A stretch of 45,848 nucleotides of DNA from Allorhizocola rhizosphaerae (GTDB lineage Bacteria; Actinomycetota; Actinomycetes; Mycobacteriales; Micromonosporaceae). Positions 1 to 8,005 of the stretch are shown here, piece by piece. How positions within the stretch are numbered: position 1 is the first letter of the stretch; the number at the start of each line of letters is the position of its first letter. A program made the position numbers and the translations under genes. The stretch covers positions 1-45,848 of the forward strand of contig NZ_QJUG01000046.1 of the NCBI RefSeq assembly GCF_003426775.1, read 5' to 3'. The notes under the pieces are model-generated. The model searched no databases. It saw nothing but the letters and a program-made list of their open reading frames with translations, and was not told the origin of the DNA.

Positions 1-1
1 G

Positions 2-694
2 TTGGCCGGATCGGCTTCTGTGCGGCAGCAGATCACGGTGCCGGCCGGCACCTATACCCTGTCCACGTTGGCCAGGACCTCCGGTTCGGTCAGCAGTGGG
101 CAGATCACGGTGACCGACTCCAGCGGCGCGGTCCGTACGCTCAACATCCCGGCATCATCCGGCTTTACCCGTCGCGAAGCCGCGGGTCTGCAGTTGGCCG
201 CCGGGACCGCCACGGTCACCATTCGAGCCGGGTCCGGCAGCGGAAACCTGGCCGTCGACCAGCTCGGACTCGTTAAGACCTCCGGTGGGACGACACCGGG
301 GACGCAGCGTTACGAGGCGGAGACCGCCCCGGCGACGTGTCAGGGCACGATCGATTCCAACCACGTGGGTTTTTCCGGTAGTGGGTTTTGCAACGGCACC
401 AACGCTGCTGGCGCCTACGTGCAGTTCACCGCGAACGCGGCAGCAGCCGGCACGGCCACGATCGGGGTCCGGTTCGCCAACGGCGGCACCACCGCCCGGT
501 CGGCCAACCTGATCGTCAACGGCACCACGCTCGCCAACGTTTCGTTCGAGCCCACCGGTGCCTGGACCACCTGGGTCACCAAAACCCTGACCGTGTCACT
601 CAACGCAGGCAGTAACACCATCCGGCTGGACCCCACCATCGCCGACGGACTGCCCAATGTGGACTGCCTCGATGTGAGCACTCCGGCCAGCTGA
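2..694 (+). CDS. C-terminal part of a secreted carbohydrate-binding protein (CBM6/CBM35-like)
   Basis: The reading frame is open from the window edge, so the N-terminus and any catalytic domain are missing. Two beta-sandwich-like units are visible. The first, about residues 1-92, ends in a VDQLGL strand. A short Gly/Thr/Pro linker (about 93-102) leads to the second, which starts RYEAETA and ends near the C-terminus. The RYEAE opening and the NxIRLD segment close to the end are typical of CBM6/CBM35-type modules that bind plant or microbial polysaccharides outside the cell. Low-complexity Ala/Gly/Thr composition also fits an exported protein. The catalytic partner, probably a glycoside hydrolase or lyase, cannot be named. 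The gene converges on the next one with 3 bases between the stop codons. Confidence 0.75.
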   Translation: MAGSASVRQQITVPAGTYTLSTLARTSGSVSSGQITVTDSSGAVRTLNIPASSGFTRREAAGLQLAAGTATVTIRAGSGSGNLAVDQLGLVKTSGGTTPGTQRYEAETAPATCQGTIDSNHVGFSGSGFCNGTNAAGAYVQFTANAAAAGTATIGVRFANGGTTARSANLIVNGTTLANVSFEPTGAWTTWVTKTLTVSLNAGSNTIRLDPTIADGLPNVDCLDVSTPAS

Positions 695-697
695 ACA

Positions 698-1849
698 TCA
701 TCCCCAGACGGAGGCCTCTTGAAGGGCGTGGAGGGATTCTGACTGCACGCGCACGTAGCGGGCCGATACGGGCGAATTCCCTGTGAGCGCAACGTATCCG
801 GCCCGCTTGTGCCGTGCGTATCTGTTCCACTGCGCGCCATCGGCGCTGACGCTCACCTCGAAGTCCTTCGAGGTGCTCAACCCGTGCAGGAACACGGTCG
901 TCACCTGCCGCGCCGCGCCGAGATCGATGGTGATCCAAGTGTGGGAGCCGCACGTGCCGGGCGAAGCGGATGCGGACGCGCTCGGGCACACCTGCTGCGG
1001 CAGGCTGGCGCCCGCATAGCGCCCATCGGTGAAGCCGCACGGCTGGGGCGTGACCCCCGCGAGCGTGCACCCGCTCCCGCGCGACGGCGGCGCTCCCGCC
1101 TGCCCGCTCACGGCCACCGGCTGCGAGTGGTGGTCGGTCGTGAACCCGTCCCGCTCGACCCGGGCGATCGCCCGGAACTCGCCCTGCGCATCAGCGATCG
1201 CCCGCGCATCGAACGACCCGTTTGGCGCGCTCTCCTGCGCCCACACCAGCTCATCGGCCTCAGTCACCTCCAGCCGGTGTTTTGCCCCAGCCAAAGGCGG
1301 CCACGAGTATTCGACCCGCTGCGGTCCCGCCTGCACCCGCAAGCCGTCCGGCTGCCAGAACCGCGCCTCTGGCACCTTGACCTCCGCCTGCTCAATCGGA
1401 AACCGGGTCTGGATGCGCGGCCCGGAGTCGAGGCGCGCCGACAGGGCGAAGTGCGCCGGGTTGCCGAGGATGCTCTTGGCGTCCTTGCCCTTCATGGTGA
1501 AGCTGTATCGCCCCTCCTCGTCGGTCGTCGCGCGGCGTGCACCCTTGCAGAACGACACCTGCTGGGTCAGGCACAGCATGCCGATGCTCGTCACGGTGAC
1601 GGTCAGCTCGAACAGGGCATCGATCCCGCTGGGCTCCTCGACCAGGACGACCGGCACGGCCGCCGCCGGCCCGCCGTCCGGCAGCCGCAGGACTCCCGAC
1701 ACGGTCACGTCGGCGTCGTTGGCGACATTGCTTGTGCCGCAGGCTATGAGGACCGCGAGGGCGCCGAACATGAGGGGGCGAAGGTTCATGGCTGTGATCT
1801 TAGGTGCGATAGACCACAGTCGCCGCCGGGCGCGAATCCAGCGGTTCAT
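698..1849 (-). CDS. Putative lipoprotein with a C-terminal F5/8 type C (discoidin-like) domain
   Basis: The protein has 383 aa. The start at 1849 is chosen because AAAGGAG lies 6 bases upstream; a second ATG at 1789 would shorten the leader. A basic N-terminus (several Arg) is followed by a hydrophobic stretch ending in the lipobox-like LIAC (Cys37), so a lipid-anchored surface protein is likely. Residues about 45-130 look like a carboxypeptidase-regulatory/prealbumin-type beta-sandwich (GVLRLPDGGPAAAVPVVL, then a DEEGRYSF turn). Residues about 160-245 look like a fibronectin-type sandwich. Residues about 260-383 resemble a discoidin domain (TWITIDLGAARQVTTVFLHG, then ARYVRVQS), which usually binds glycans or phospholipids. 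No catalytic residues are recognisable. Much longer upstream frames exist but would overlap the dehydrogenase gene on the other strand. Confidence 0.7.
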   Translation of the reverse strand: MNRWIRARRRLWSIAPKITAMNLRPLMFGALAVLIACGTSNVANDADVTVSGVLRLPDGGPAAAVPVVLVEEPSGIDALFELTVTVTSIGMLCLTQQVSFCKGARRATTDEEGRYSFTMKGKDAKSILGNPAHFALSARLDSGPRIQTRFPIEQAEVKVPEARFWQPDGLRVQAGPQRVEYSWPPLAGAKHRLEVTEADELVWAQESAPNGSFDARAIADAQGEFRAIARVERDGFTTDHHSQPVAVSGQAGAPPSRGSGCTLAGVTPQPCGFTDGRYAGASLPQQVCPSASASASPGTCGSHTWITIDLGAARQVTTVFLHGLSTSKDFEVSVSADGAQWNRYARHKRAGYVALTGNSPVSARYVRVQSESLHALQEASVWG

Positions 1850-1919
1850 GGCAGACTCCTTTCGGTAAGGGATCGTTAAGGAGGCTCGTTTAGAGGCTCG
1901 TTTAGGAGGCGAGACGCTT

Positions 1920-3695
1920 GTGGGCAGGCAGATAGACACCATCGGCGTGGTCGGGCTCGGGACCATGGGGGCCGGAATTGTCGAGGTCTTCGCCCGCAAC
2001 GGGCTCTCGGTGGTCGCGGTCGAGGTCAGCGAGAGCGCGCTGGAGAGGGGTCGGGCGACCCTGGCCGGCTCCACCGACCGGGCCGTGGCCAAGGGCAAGC
2101 TGTCCGAGCAGCAGCGCGACGCGCTGCTCGGTCGGGTGGACTTCCGGGTCGGGCTGGAGTCACTGGCCGAGGTCGACTTCGTGATCGAGGCGGTGCCCGA
2201 GCACCTGGATCTCAAGCAGCAGATTTTCGCCTCGCTGGACAGGATCTGCAAGCCTTCCGCCATTTTGGCCACCAACACCAGCTCGCTGAGCGTCACCGAG
2301 ATCTCGGTCGCGACGCACCGGCCCAACCAGGTCATCGGCGTGCACTTCTTCAACCCCGCACCGGTCATGAAGCTGGTCGAGATCATTAAGACGGTCGTCA
2401 CCGAGCCCGAGGTCGTGGCCGACGTGGAGGCGCTGTGCGCGCGGCTCGGCAAGACCGACGTGACGATCAACGACCGGGCCGGGTTCATCGCCAACGCGCT
2501 GCTGTTCGGGTACCTCAATCATGCGGTTTCAATGTTTGAAAATCGCTACGCGACCCGCGAGGACATCGACGCGGCCATGAAGCTCGGCTGCGGCCTGCCC
2601 ATGGGGCCGCTCGCGCTGATGGACCTGATCGGGCTGGACACGGCCTACGAGATCCTTGACACCATGTATCGCCGCGGTGGCCGCGACCGCCGGCACGCCC
2701 CGGCGCCGCTGCTCAAGCAGATGGTCACGGCCGGGTTGCTCGGGCGCAAGTCGGGGCGCGGCTTCTACACGTACGAGAAGGCGGGCTCGCCGGTCGTCGT
2801 GGGCACGTCATGGGAAAAGGACGCATCCGTAGCGGGTCGTCCGATCGCGACAGTGGGCGTGGTCGGGTCGGGCACCATGGCCACGGGCATCATCGAGGTT
2901 TTCGCCAGGGCCGGGTTCGAGGTGCTCAGCGTGACGCGCGGGGCGGAGAAGTCGGTCAAGGTGAGCGAGTCGGTCAAGACCTCGCTCAACAAGGGTGTCG
3001 TGCGCGGCAAGCTGTCCGAGGCCGAGCGCGACGCGGCCATCGGGCGCATCACGTGGTCGACCAATCTCGACCATCTGTCCGATGTGGACCTGGTGGTGGA
3101 GGCCGTGGTCGAGGAGCTCTCGGTCAAGAAGGCGCTGTTCGCGTCGCTCGACGAGATCTGCAAACCAGGCGTCGTGCTGGCCACCACCACGTCGAGCCTG
3201 CCCGTCATCGAGTGCGCCATGGCCACCCAGCGCCCGGCCGACGTCATCGGCCTGCACTTCTTCAACCCCGCGCCGGTCATGGCGTTGGTCGAGGTGGTCA
3301 AGACCATCCGCACGAGCCCGGCCACGGTCGCCACCGCCAACGAGGTCATCGCGCGGCTCGGCAAGACGGCGGTGGGATGTGCCGATCGCGCGGGCTTCAT
3401 CGTCAACGCGCTGCTTTTTCCGTACCTCAATGATGCGGTAAAAATGCTTGAGGCCAGCTATGCGACGGCCGACGACATCGACGCGGCGATGAAACTCGGA
3501 TGTGGGTACCCGATGGGCCCCTTCGAGCTGCTCGACGTCGTGGGGCTGGACGTGGCCCTGGCCATCCAGCGCGAGCTGTATCTTGAGCTCCGCGAGCCGG
3601 GCTTCTCCCCGGCCCCGCTGCTGGAACACCTCGTGACCGCGGGCTACCTGGGCCGCAAGACCGGCCGCGGCTTCCGCGATCACACCCATCGGTAG
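1920..3695 (+). CDS. Tandem-duplicated 3-hydroxybutyryl-CoA (3-hydroxyacyl-CoA) dehydrogenase
   Basis: The protein has 591 aa and consists of two complete copies of the 3-hydroxyacyl-CoA dehydrogenase fold (about 1-290 and 308-591); single-copy enzymes are about 285 aa. Each copy has an NAD-binding Rossmann loop (GLGTMG near residue 12, GSGTMA near 316), a TSSL serine segment, the HFFNPAPVM signature (His142 and His446), a conserved Asn in the AGFI(A/V)NALLF helix and the C-terminal DLIGLD/DVVGLD dimerisation part. The family oxidises 3-hydroxyacyl-CoA to 3-ketoacyl-CoA with NAD(P). Copy 2 has Ala for the last glycine of GxGxxG and Thr for Asn in the TNTSSL segment, so the halves may differ in activity. 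The GTG start has AGGAGG about 10 bases upstream. It may feed the acetoacetyl-CoA/crotonyl-CoA chemistry encoded on the right flank. Confidence 0.93.
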   Translation: MGRQIDTIGVVGLGTMGAGIVEVFARNGLSVVAVEVSESALERGRATLAGSTDRAVAKGKLSEQQRDALLGRVDFRVGLESLAEVDFVIEAVPEHLDLKQQIFASLDRICKPSAILATNTSSLSVTEISVATHRPNQVIGVHFFNPAPVMKLVEIIKTVVTEPEVVADVEALCARLGKTDVTINDRAGFIANALLFGYLNHAVSMFENRYATREDIDAAMKLGCGLPMGPLALMDLIGLDTAYEILDTMYRRGGRDRRHAPAPLLKQMVTAGLLGRKSGRGFYTYEKAGSPVVVGTSWEKDASVAGRPIATVGVVGSGTMATGIIEVFARAGFEVLSVTRGAEKSVKVSESVKTSLNKGVVRGKLSEAERDAAIGRITWSTNLDHLSDVDLVVEAVVEELSVKKALFASLDEICKPGVVLATTTSSLPVIECAMATQRPADVIGLHFFNPAPVMALVEVVKTIRTSPATVATANEVIARLGKTAVGCADRAGFIVNALLFPYLNDAVKMLEASYATADDIDAAMKLGCGYPMGPFELLDVVGLDVALAIQRELYLELREPGFSPAPLLEHLVTAGYLGRKTGRGFRDHTHR

Positions 3696-3704
3696 TCTGC
3701 AGGC

Positions 3705-3932
3705 GTGGAGCGCAAAACTCATGCCTGGCGGAACGAGGAGCGTGAGTACGAGAGGCACGTGGCCCGCCGCGGTCGACGGCACGCCTTCACGACGCTCGTG
3801 CCCGCTCGAACGGCACTGATAGTGATCGACATGGTGCCGTTTCACAACGCGACCCTCCACACGATCTACCGCACCTTCGGTGATGTCCGGGCGACGGACG
3901 AGGTGATCAGTCTCGGTAGTCTCCAACTGTGA
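3705..3932 (+). pseudogene. Internally deleted cysteine hydrolase (isochorismatase family) remnant
   Basis: The 75-aa frame starts like actinobacterial isochorismatase-family hydrolases: RRGRRHAFTTLVPARTALIVIDMVPF contains the first beta strand and its catalytic Asp. It then jumps directly to what looks like the C-terminal end of the same family (HNATLHTIYRTFGDVRATDEV). Full-length members have roughly 190-220 aa, so about 120-140 residues, including the catalytic Lys and Cys, appear to be missing. The join near base 3839 keeps the frame open. It ends in GTGA, overlapping the next start codon, so its translation could still help initiation of the following gene. It is called a pseudogene because the active site is lost; a shortened new function cannot be excluded. 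The match is from memory of the family, not an alignment. Confidence 0.65.
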
Positions 3933-4204
3933 GCCCGCGCAAGAACAGGCGGCGCGACGAACCGGCGCGGGAGCGGGCCGGGTCGACCCGGCACGAATAT
4001 GTCGAGGGCGATTTCCGGGTGCGCCACCTCACCGGGGAGACGAGCACCAAGACATACCGGTGCCCCGGCTGCGATCAGGAGATCCGGCCCGGCGTGCCGC
4101 ACGTCGTCGCCTGGCCGCTGGAGGGCTGGGAGGAACAGGGGGAGCGGCGGCACTGGCACGCCTCCTGTTGGAAGGCACGCCACCACCGCCGCCCTAACCG
4201 CTGA
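3929..4204 (+). CDS. Small conserved hypothetical protein with a Cys/His zinc-ribbon-like centre
   Basis: The protein has 91 aa and a GTG start overlapping the stop of the preceding remnant (GTGA). The N-terminus is rich in Arg and Lys. The middle holds YRCPGCDQEI followed by HVVAW and WHASCW, that is CxxC, His and HxxxC arranged as in a small zinc-binding knuckle. Similar short proteins are, as I recall, common in actinobacteria under labels such as ATP/GTP-binding protein, without proven function. A role in nucleic-acid binding would fit the basic ends but is not shown. No clear ribosome-binding site precedes the start, so translational coupling is likely. Confidence 0.7.
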   Translation: MSPRKNRRRDEPARERAGSTRHEYVEGDFRVRHLTGETSTKTYRCPGCDQEIRPGVPHVVAWPLEGWEEQGERRHWHASCWKARHHRRPNR

Positions 4205-4217
4205 GACTCAAGGCCTT

Positions 4218-4424
4218 TCAGCGTTTGCGGAAAACGTGGATGTGGTCGTAGTGGCACAGTCGGATCTGGGCGGCGTTGCTCGCCGGTGGGCGGCCGACGT
4301 TGGCGTCGAAGCGGCAACCCTCTGGCCGCCGCTGCCCCTGTTGTCGCCGGGATGGTTGCCCGGCCACGGCGCCGCCGAACAGGAGCACGCCCATGGCTGT
4401 GGCGGCGATGGCGAGTTTCATCAT
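4218..4424 (-). CDS. Possible small secreted peptide
   Basis: This 68-aa frame begins MMKLAIAATAMGVLLFGGAVAGQ, a convincing Sec signal peptide with likely cleavage around residue 20-22. The mature part would be about 46 residues with two cysteines, basic, with a VGRPPAS segment and a His-rich tail (CHYDHIHVF). I do not recognise a family. VGRP superficially recalls the reactive-site region of I78 peptidase inhibitors, but the rest does not fit well. No strong Shine-Dalgarno sequence is visible. It lies convergent with the small zinc-ribbon-like gene and upstream of the hydrolase, which is read in the opposite direction. Confidence 0.4.
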   Translation of the reverse strand: MMKLAIAATAMGVLLFGGAVAGQPSRRQQGQRRPEGCRFDANVGRPPASNAAQIRLCHYDHIHVFRKR

Positions 4425-4512
4425 GGCCGAGACTTCAGCTGCACGAGTTCGGCGTCACAAGCGGTCGGCGAGCACGGGACAGGCCCGTACGTGCAGACTG
4501 GTACCCGTGACG

Positions 4513-5304
4513 ATGATCCGTGGGAATTCGATCCTGCCCGCCGACCGCGAGGACATCGAGCTGCACACGGCCGACGGTGAGACGCTCGTCGGCGAGCTGG
4601 CGGTGCCGCCGGGGCGCAAGCCGACGGGCACGCTCATCTGCCTGCACCCGCTGCCCACCCACGGCGGCATGATGGACAGCCACGTCTTCCGGAAGGCGGC
4701 CTGGCGACTGCCCGCCCTGGCCGACCTCGCCGTCTTGCGGTTCAATACCCGAGGGACAAGTTCCTTACGTGGTACCTCTTCCGGCACGTTCGACGCGGGC
4801 GAGTCCGAACGGTTCGACGTCCACGCGGCCATCGAGTTCGCGGAGTTCCACGATCTGCCCAACCGGTGGCTGATCGGTTGGTCGTTCGGCACGGACCTCG
4901 CGCTGCGCTACGGCGCCGACCCGTCCATCGCGGGTGTGATCCTGCTGTCGCCGCCGCTGCGCACGACCAGCGACGCGGAGCTCGCCGTGTGGGCGGACTT
5001 CGGCGTGCCGGTGGTCGCGCTCGTCCCCGAGTTCGACGACTACCTGCGCCCCGATGAGGCGCGCCAACGCTTTGCGGCCATCCCGCATGCCGAGGTGATC
5101 GGCATCCCGGGGGCGAAGCACCTTTGGGTGGGCGATGCCGAGACCGCGCTCAACGAGATCGTGAAGCGGGTCGCGCCCGACGTGCCCACGCCTCTGCCGA
5201 CCACCTGGGACGGGCCCATGACCTTCGGCGATGCAAGCGCCTACCGGGATCGCACGGTGGCCGCATTCGAGTCAGAATCTGTACACCCAGCGGCTGGAGA
5301 ATGA
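4513..5304 (+). CDS. Alpha/beta hydrolase
   Basis: The protein has 263 aa from ATG 4513; GTG 4507 is an equal alternative. The frame runs further upstream but that part does not look like the family. The fold is recognised from the strand and turn CLHPLPTHGGMMD, the NTRGTSS oxyanion-type segment, the nucleophile elbow GWSFG (Ser124), a later acidic segment (VPEFDDYL) and GAKHLWVGD carrying the likely catalytic His. These give a complete Ser-Asp-His triad. Substrate is unknown; related actinobacterial proteins are annotated only as hydrolases. No neighbour is co-transcribed with it except perhaps the small helix-hairpin-helix gene downstream. Confidence 0.85.
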   Translation: MIRGNSILPADREDIELHTADGETLVGELAVPPGRKPTGTLICLHPLPTHGGMMDSHVFRKAAWRLPALADLAVLRFNTRGTSSLRGTSSGTFDAGESERFDVHAAIEFAEFHDLPNRWLIGWSFGTDLALRYGADPSIAGVILLSPPLRTTSDAELAVWADFGVPVVALVPEFDDYLRPDEARQRFAAIPHAEVIGIPGAKHLWVGDAETALNEIVKRVAPDVPTPLPTTWDGPMTFGDASAYRDRTVAAFESESVHPAAGE

Positions 5305-5373
5305 TCCTCACGTCGGTGTTAATCTTCGCGGCGACCCCGGAGAATCTTGGGGCTTAAGAAGGGAGACGCCCTT

Positions 5374-5580
5374 ATGCTGGGACTCGAAGCCAAGCTCATG
5401 AAGGAGTGGGAAGGCAAGAGCGCGCAGGAGATCGCCGCCGCCCCCGTGACCGCCATCGCGGGAGTGACCGAGGGCGACGCCGAGCTGCTGCTCAAGGCTT
5501 TCAACATCAAGACCGTGCGCGACCTGGGCACCAACAAGTACTTCCGCTGGGCCCAGTCCATCACCAACCTAGCCGACTGA
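5374..5580 (+). CDS. Small helix-hairpin-helix-like protein
   Basis: The protein has 68 aa. ATG 5374 is chosen because AAGGGAG lies 8 bases upstream. The sequence is helical: an N-terminal KLMKEWEGKSAQEIAAAP helix, then IAGVTEGDAELLLKAFNIKTVRDLGTNKY, which reads like a helix-hairpin-helix of the type used for non-specific DNA contact or protein dimerisation. The C-terminus ends in a WAQSITNLAD helix. Similar short proteins are found as stand-alone genes in actinobacteria without an assigned role. It ends just before an intergenic region full of GATCATGAA repeats. Confidence 0.65.
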   Translation: MLGLEAKLMKEWEGKSAQEIAAAPVTAIAGVTEGDAELLLKAFNIKTVRDLGTNKYFRWAQSITNLAD

Positions 5581-5728
5581 CCCCGCTCCCTTCCCGTCGA
5601 TCATGAAAATGAAGCCATGTTCGGCGGTGTGTCGCGTCCGAAAATTCATGATCAATCTCGCGGTGGGCGGCGGTGTCCGAGGCGAGGTACCTTCGGCGGT
5701 TGATCATGAAATTGACGCAACGACACGC

Positions 5729-5759
5729 CGTCGAGCATGGACATAAGTTCATGCTCGAC
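5729..5759. repeat. Palindromic intergenic repeat, copy A
   Basis: The arms CGTCGAGCATG (5729-5739) and CATGCTCGACG (5750-5760) are perfect 11-bp inverted repeats with a 10-base loop. Read on the minus strand, the 31 bases match copy B at 7858-7888 with three differences. Looser relatives with GATCATGAA occur nearby (around 5601-5612, 5645-5655 and 5700-5710). It could end transcription of the small gene before it or belong to a dispersed palindromic family. No gene is seen between 5581 and 5858. Confidence 0.7.
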
Positions 5760-5858
5760 GGGGAGGGGGTGCGCGCGGGGCGAGGTTTGGCGTAGTCGCG
5801 CGTGACGAGTTCTTTACTTGAGCTGGTATCGCCGATTGAGGCACGACACCATTCGTGC

Positions 5859-7817
5859 ATGCCTATGCGTGATGTTCTTGGTCAGCCGCTCAGCCGCCGC
5901 GGGATGCTACTGGCGACGGGACTGGTGACCGCCGGCGCGGTCGCGGGTCTGCCATCGCGGGCGCTGGCCGCCGCGGCTGGGGTGGGCGGCGTCGGCCCGG
6001 TCGGGCTGGTGTCCAAGTCGGCCGATCTGCTGGACGCCTTCGTCGTGGGAAACGACGGTTTCGTGTACACCGCCTCATGGAAGCCCGGAGACCCGGCGTT
6101 CAGCTCGTTCAGCCGCATCGGCAATCTGCGAGTGGCGCCGTGTTCACCCGTCACACCCGTGTCGCGCCGCGACGGTGAACTGGATATCTTCGTCGCCGGC
6201 TTGGACGGGAGGGTGTACTGGTCGCGGCTGCGCCACGCCGCGTTGGGCGGCACGTTCTGGGACCAGTGGCGCACGGTGTCCAATTTGGTGACTACGCCGC
6301 ATGCGACGATCACCGCCGTCTCCCGCTCACTGGACAAAGTGGACGTGTTCGCGGTGGGAATCGACGGCTTCGTCTACACGGCGGCATGGCAACCCAGCGA
6401 TGGATCCGACGGCTTCCGCGGTTGGTGGCGGGTCGGCGATGCCCAGACAACGCCGGGTTCACAGGTGTCGGTGGTGTCCCGATCAGCCGACAAGATGGAC
6501 GTCTTCATGGTCGGGCTGGACGGCAAGGTGCTGACCGCCGCGTGGCAGCCAGGTTGGACGGAGTTTCACGGCTGGTGGCAGGTCGCGGGCGGCATTTCGG
6601 CAACGGGCGCGCCGGTCGGGGCCGTCTGCCGCACGGCCGACCGGCTGGACGTGTTCGCAATCGGTACCGACGGAAAGGTTTATACCGCAGCATGGCAGGC
6701 AGGTTGGGCGAGTTGGCAGGGTTGGTCTCCGGTCGGCGACCTGGCCGTCCCCAAGCGAGCCTGCGTGACCGCGGTTTCCCGTTCGGAGAACAAGATAGAC
6801 GTCTTCACCACCGGAACCGACGGCAGGATCTGGACCGCCGCATGGCAGCCGGGATGGGCTTCATACCACGGCTGGTGGTCTGTCGCGAGTGGAGGGACGC
6901 AACCGGGCACGGCGATCGGCGCGGTCTCCCGCTCTCAGGACAAGCTTGACGTGCTTGTCGCCGGCCACGACGCCAAGGTTTACGCGGCGGCATGGCAGCC
7001 CGGCTGGTCGGAATTCCACGGTTGGTGGGCCGTCGGTCACCATCTCACCACCGGGATGACCGACCCCGGCGTGGGCTCGTGGACCAAGACCGGCGTCGCC
7101 TTCTCCTCGGAGAACACCGCCTGGAGCGAGGAGGCACAGGGCATGGCCACAGGCGGGGTGGCGTGGTACCTCGTCTCCAATGGCGAGAAGACCCTGCGCA
7201 AGCGGCTGAACGGCAGCTGGGTGGGATCGGTGAGCATCCCGTGGGGTGTGGCCGGAGGGCATGTCGGCGCGCCCGGTGTCTACGACGGCTGGGTGTATGT
7301 CCCAGTCCAAGGGCCGCACGGGGTGTGGAAGATCCGCACCGACCTGACCTCGCCGCAGTGGTTCCCGATAAACAACAACGGGCAGGACATGCTCCCGTGG
7401 TGCGCCGTGAATCCGCTCAACGGACGGCTTTACACCTCGCTGTATCCGACACCGACCTCGCTGATGGCCTTCGACCGGCTGACCCTGCAGCGCCGCCCGG
7501 AGGACGACATCGCGCTCAAGCCAGGACCACTGCATCTGGACAAGGTCCAGGGTGCGGTGTTCACTCCCAACGGCCGGGTGATCCTCGTGCGCTGGAGCTT
7601 CAACGCGGTGTTCTGCTTCTCGGCGTTGACCGGGCATTGCTTTGGTGCCAAGGAAATCTCGGGGATGAGCGAGTTCGAGTCGGTGGCCGTCCGCGACTGG
7701 ACATACGGCAACGGCGCCAAGGCCAGCGTGCACATCCTGGAGTTGGACAACGACTGGCCCTCAGGAGACGACTGCTACCTCCACGGGTTCAGCGTCCCCC
7801 AACCCGGTCTCCTCTAA
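5859..7817 (+). CDS. Tat-exported protein with a seven-bladed PLL-type lectin beta-propeller
   Basis: The protein has 652 aa from ATG 5859; ATG 5865 and an upstream extension are possible because no strong ribosome site is visible. The N-terminus has a twin-arginine signal (SRRGMLLATG, Arg13-Arg14) followed by a hydrophobic stretch and ALAAAA cleavage region. Residues about 46-405 hold seven repeats of about 50 residues, each of the form (A/V)SRSxDKxDVFxxGxDGxVYTAAWQPGW followed by a Trp-rich GWW strand. Seven blades are a closed propeller like the PLL fucose-binding lectins. Blades 3-7 are the most regular. The C-terminal 245 residues (WYLVSNGEKTL onward) also look beta-rich, with WVYVPVQG and GRLYTSLYP, perhaps a second propeller, and have no family I can name. 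It is probably an extracellular glycan-binding protein. It stands alone between two palindromic repeats. Confidence 0.85.
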   Translation: MPMRDVLGQPLSRRGMLLATGLVTAGAVAGLPSRALAAAAGVGGVGPVGLVSKSADLLDAFVVGNDGFVYTASWKPGDPAFSSFSRIGNLRVAPCSPVTPVSRRDGELDIFVAGLDGRVYWSRLRHAALGGTFWDQWRTVSNLVTTPHATITAVSRSLDKVDVFAVGIDGFVYTAAWQPSDGSDGFRGWWRVGDAQTTPGSQVSVVSRSADKMDVFMVGLDGKVLTAAWQPGWTEFHGWWQVAGGISATGAPVGAVCRTADRLDVFAIGTDGKVYTAAWQAGWASWQGWSPVGDLAVPKRACVTAVSRSENKIDVFTTGTDGRIWTAAWQPGWASYHGWWSVASGGTQPGTAIGAVSRSQDKLDVLVAGHDAKVYAAAWQPGWSEFHGWWAVGHHLTTGMTDPGVGSWTKTGVAFSSENTAWSEEAQGMATGGVAWYLVSNGEKTLRKRLNGSWVGSVSIPWGVAGGHVGAPGVYDGWVYVPVQGPHGVWKIRTDLTSPQWFPINNNGQDMLPWCAVNPLNGRLYTSLYPTPTSLMAFDRLTLQRRPEDDIALKPGPLHLDKVQGAVFTPNGRVILVRWSFNAVFCFSALTGHCFGAKEISGMSEFESVAVRDWTYGNGAKASVHILELDNDWPSGDDCYLHGFSVPQPGLL

Positions 7818-7857
7818 CCGCCCCTTCGGGTCTCCGCTTCCGGTCTTCCTTCTTCCG

Positions 7858-7888
7858 GTCGATCATGAACTTACGTCCATTCTCGACG
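7858..7888. repeat. Palindromic intergenic repeat, copy B
   Basis: This 31-base element (GTCGATCATGAAC ... CATTCTCGAC) matches copy A at 5729-5759 with three differences; the two copies bracket the propeller gene. Its own palindrome is imperfect. Both are followed on the plus strand by a G-rich run. The rest of 7818-8005 shows no gene. The position between convergent genes would suit a bidirectional terminator. Confidence 0.65.
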
Positions 7889-8005
7889 GGAGGAGGGAGG
7901 CGGGGAGGTGGGTTAGTGGTTCGCCCGCCGATGCGGGACCCTGACCGCGTCGAAAACCGCCCGGCATATGAGGCACAAGCGTTCCGTAAGGGGGCGGCTT
8001 TCGTA

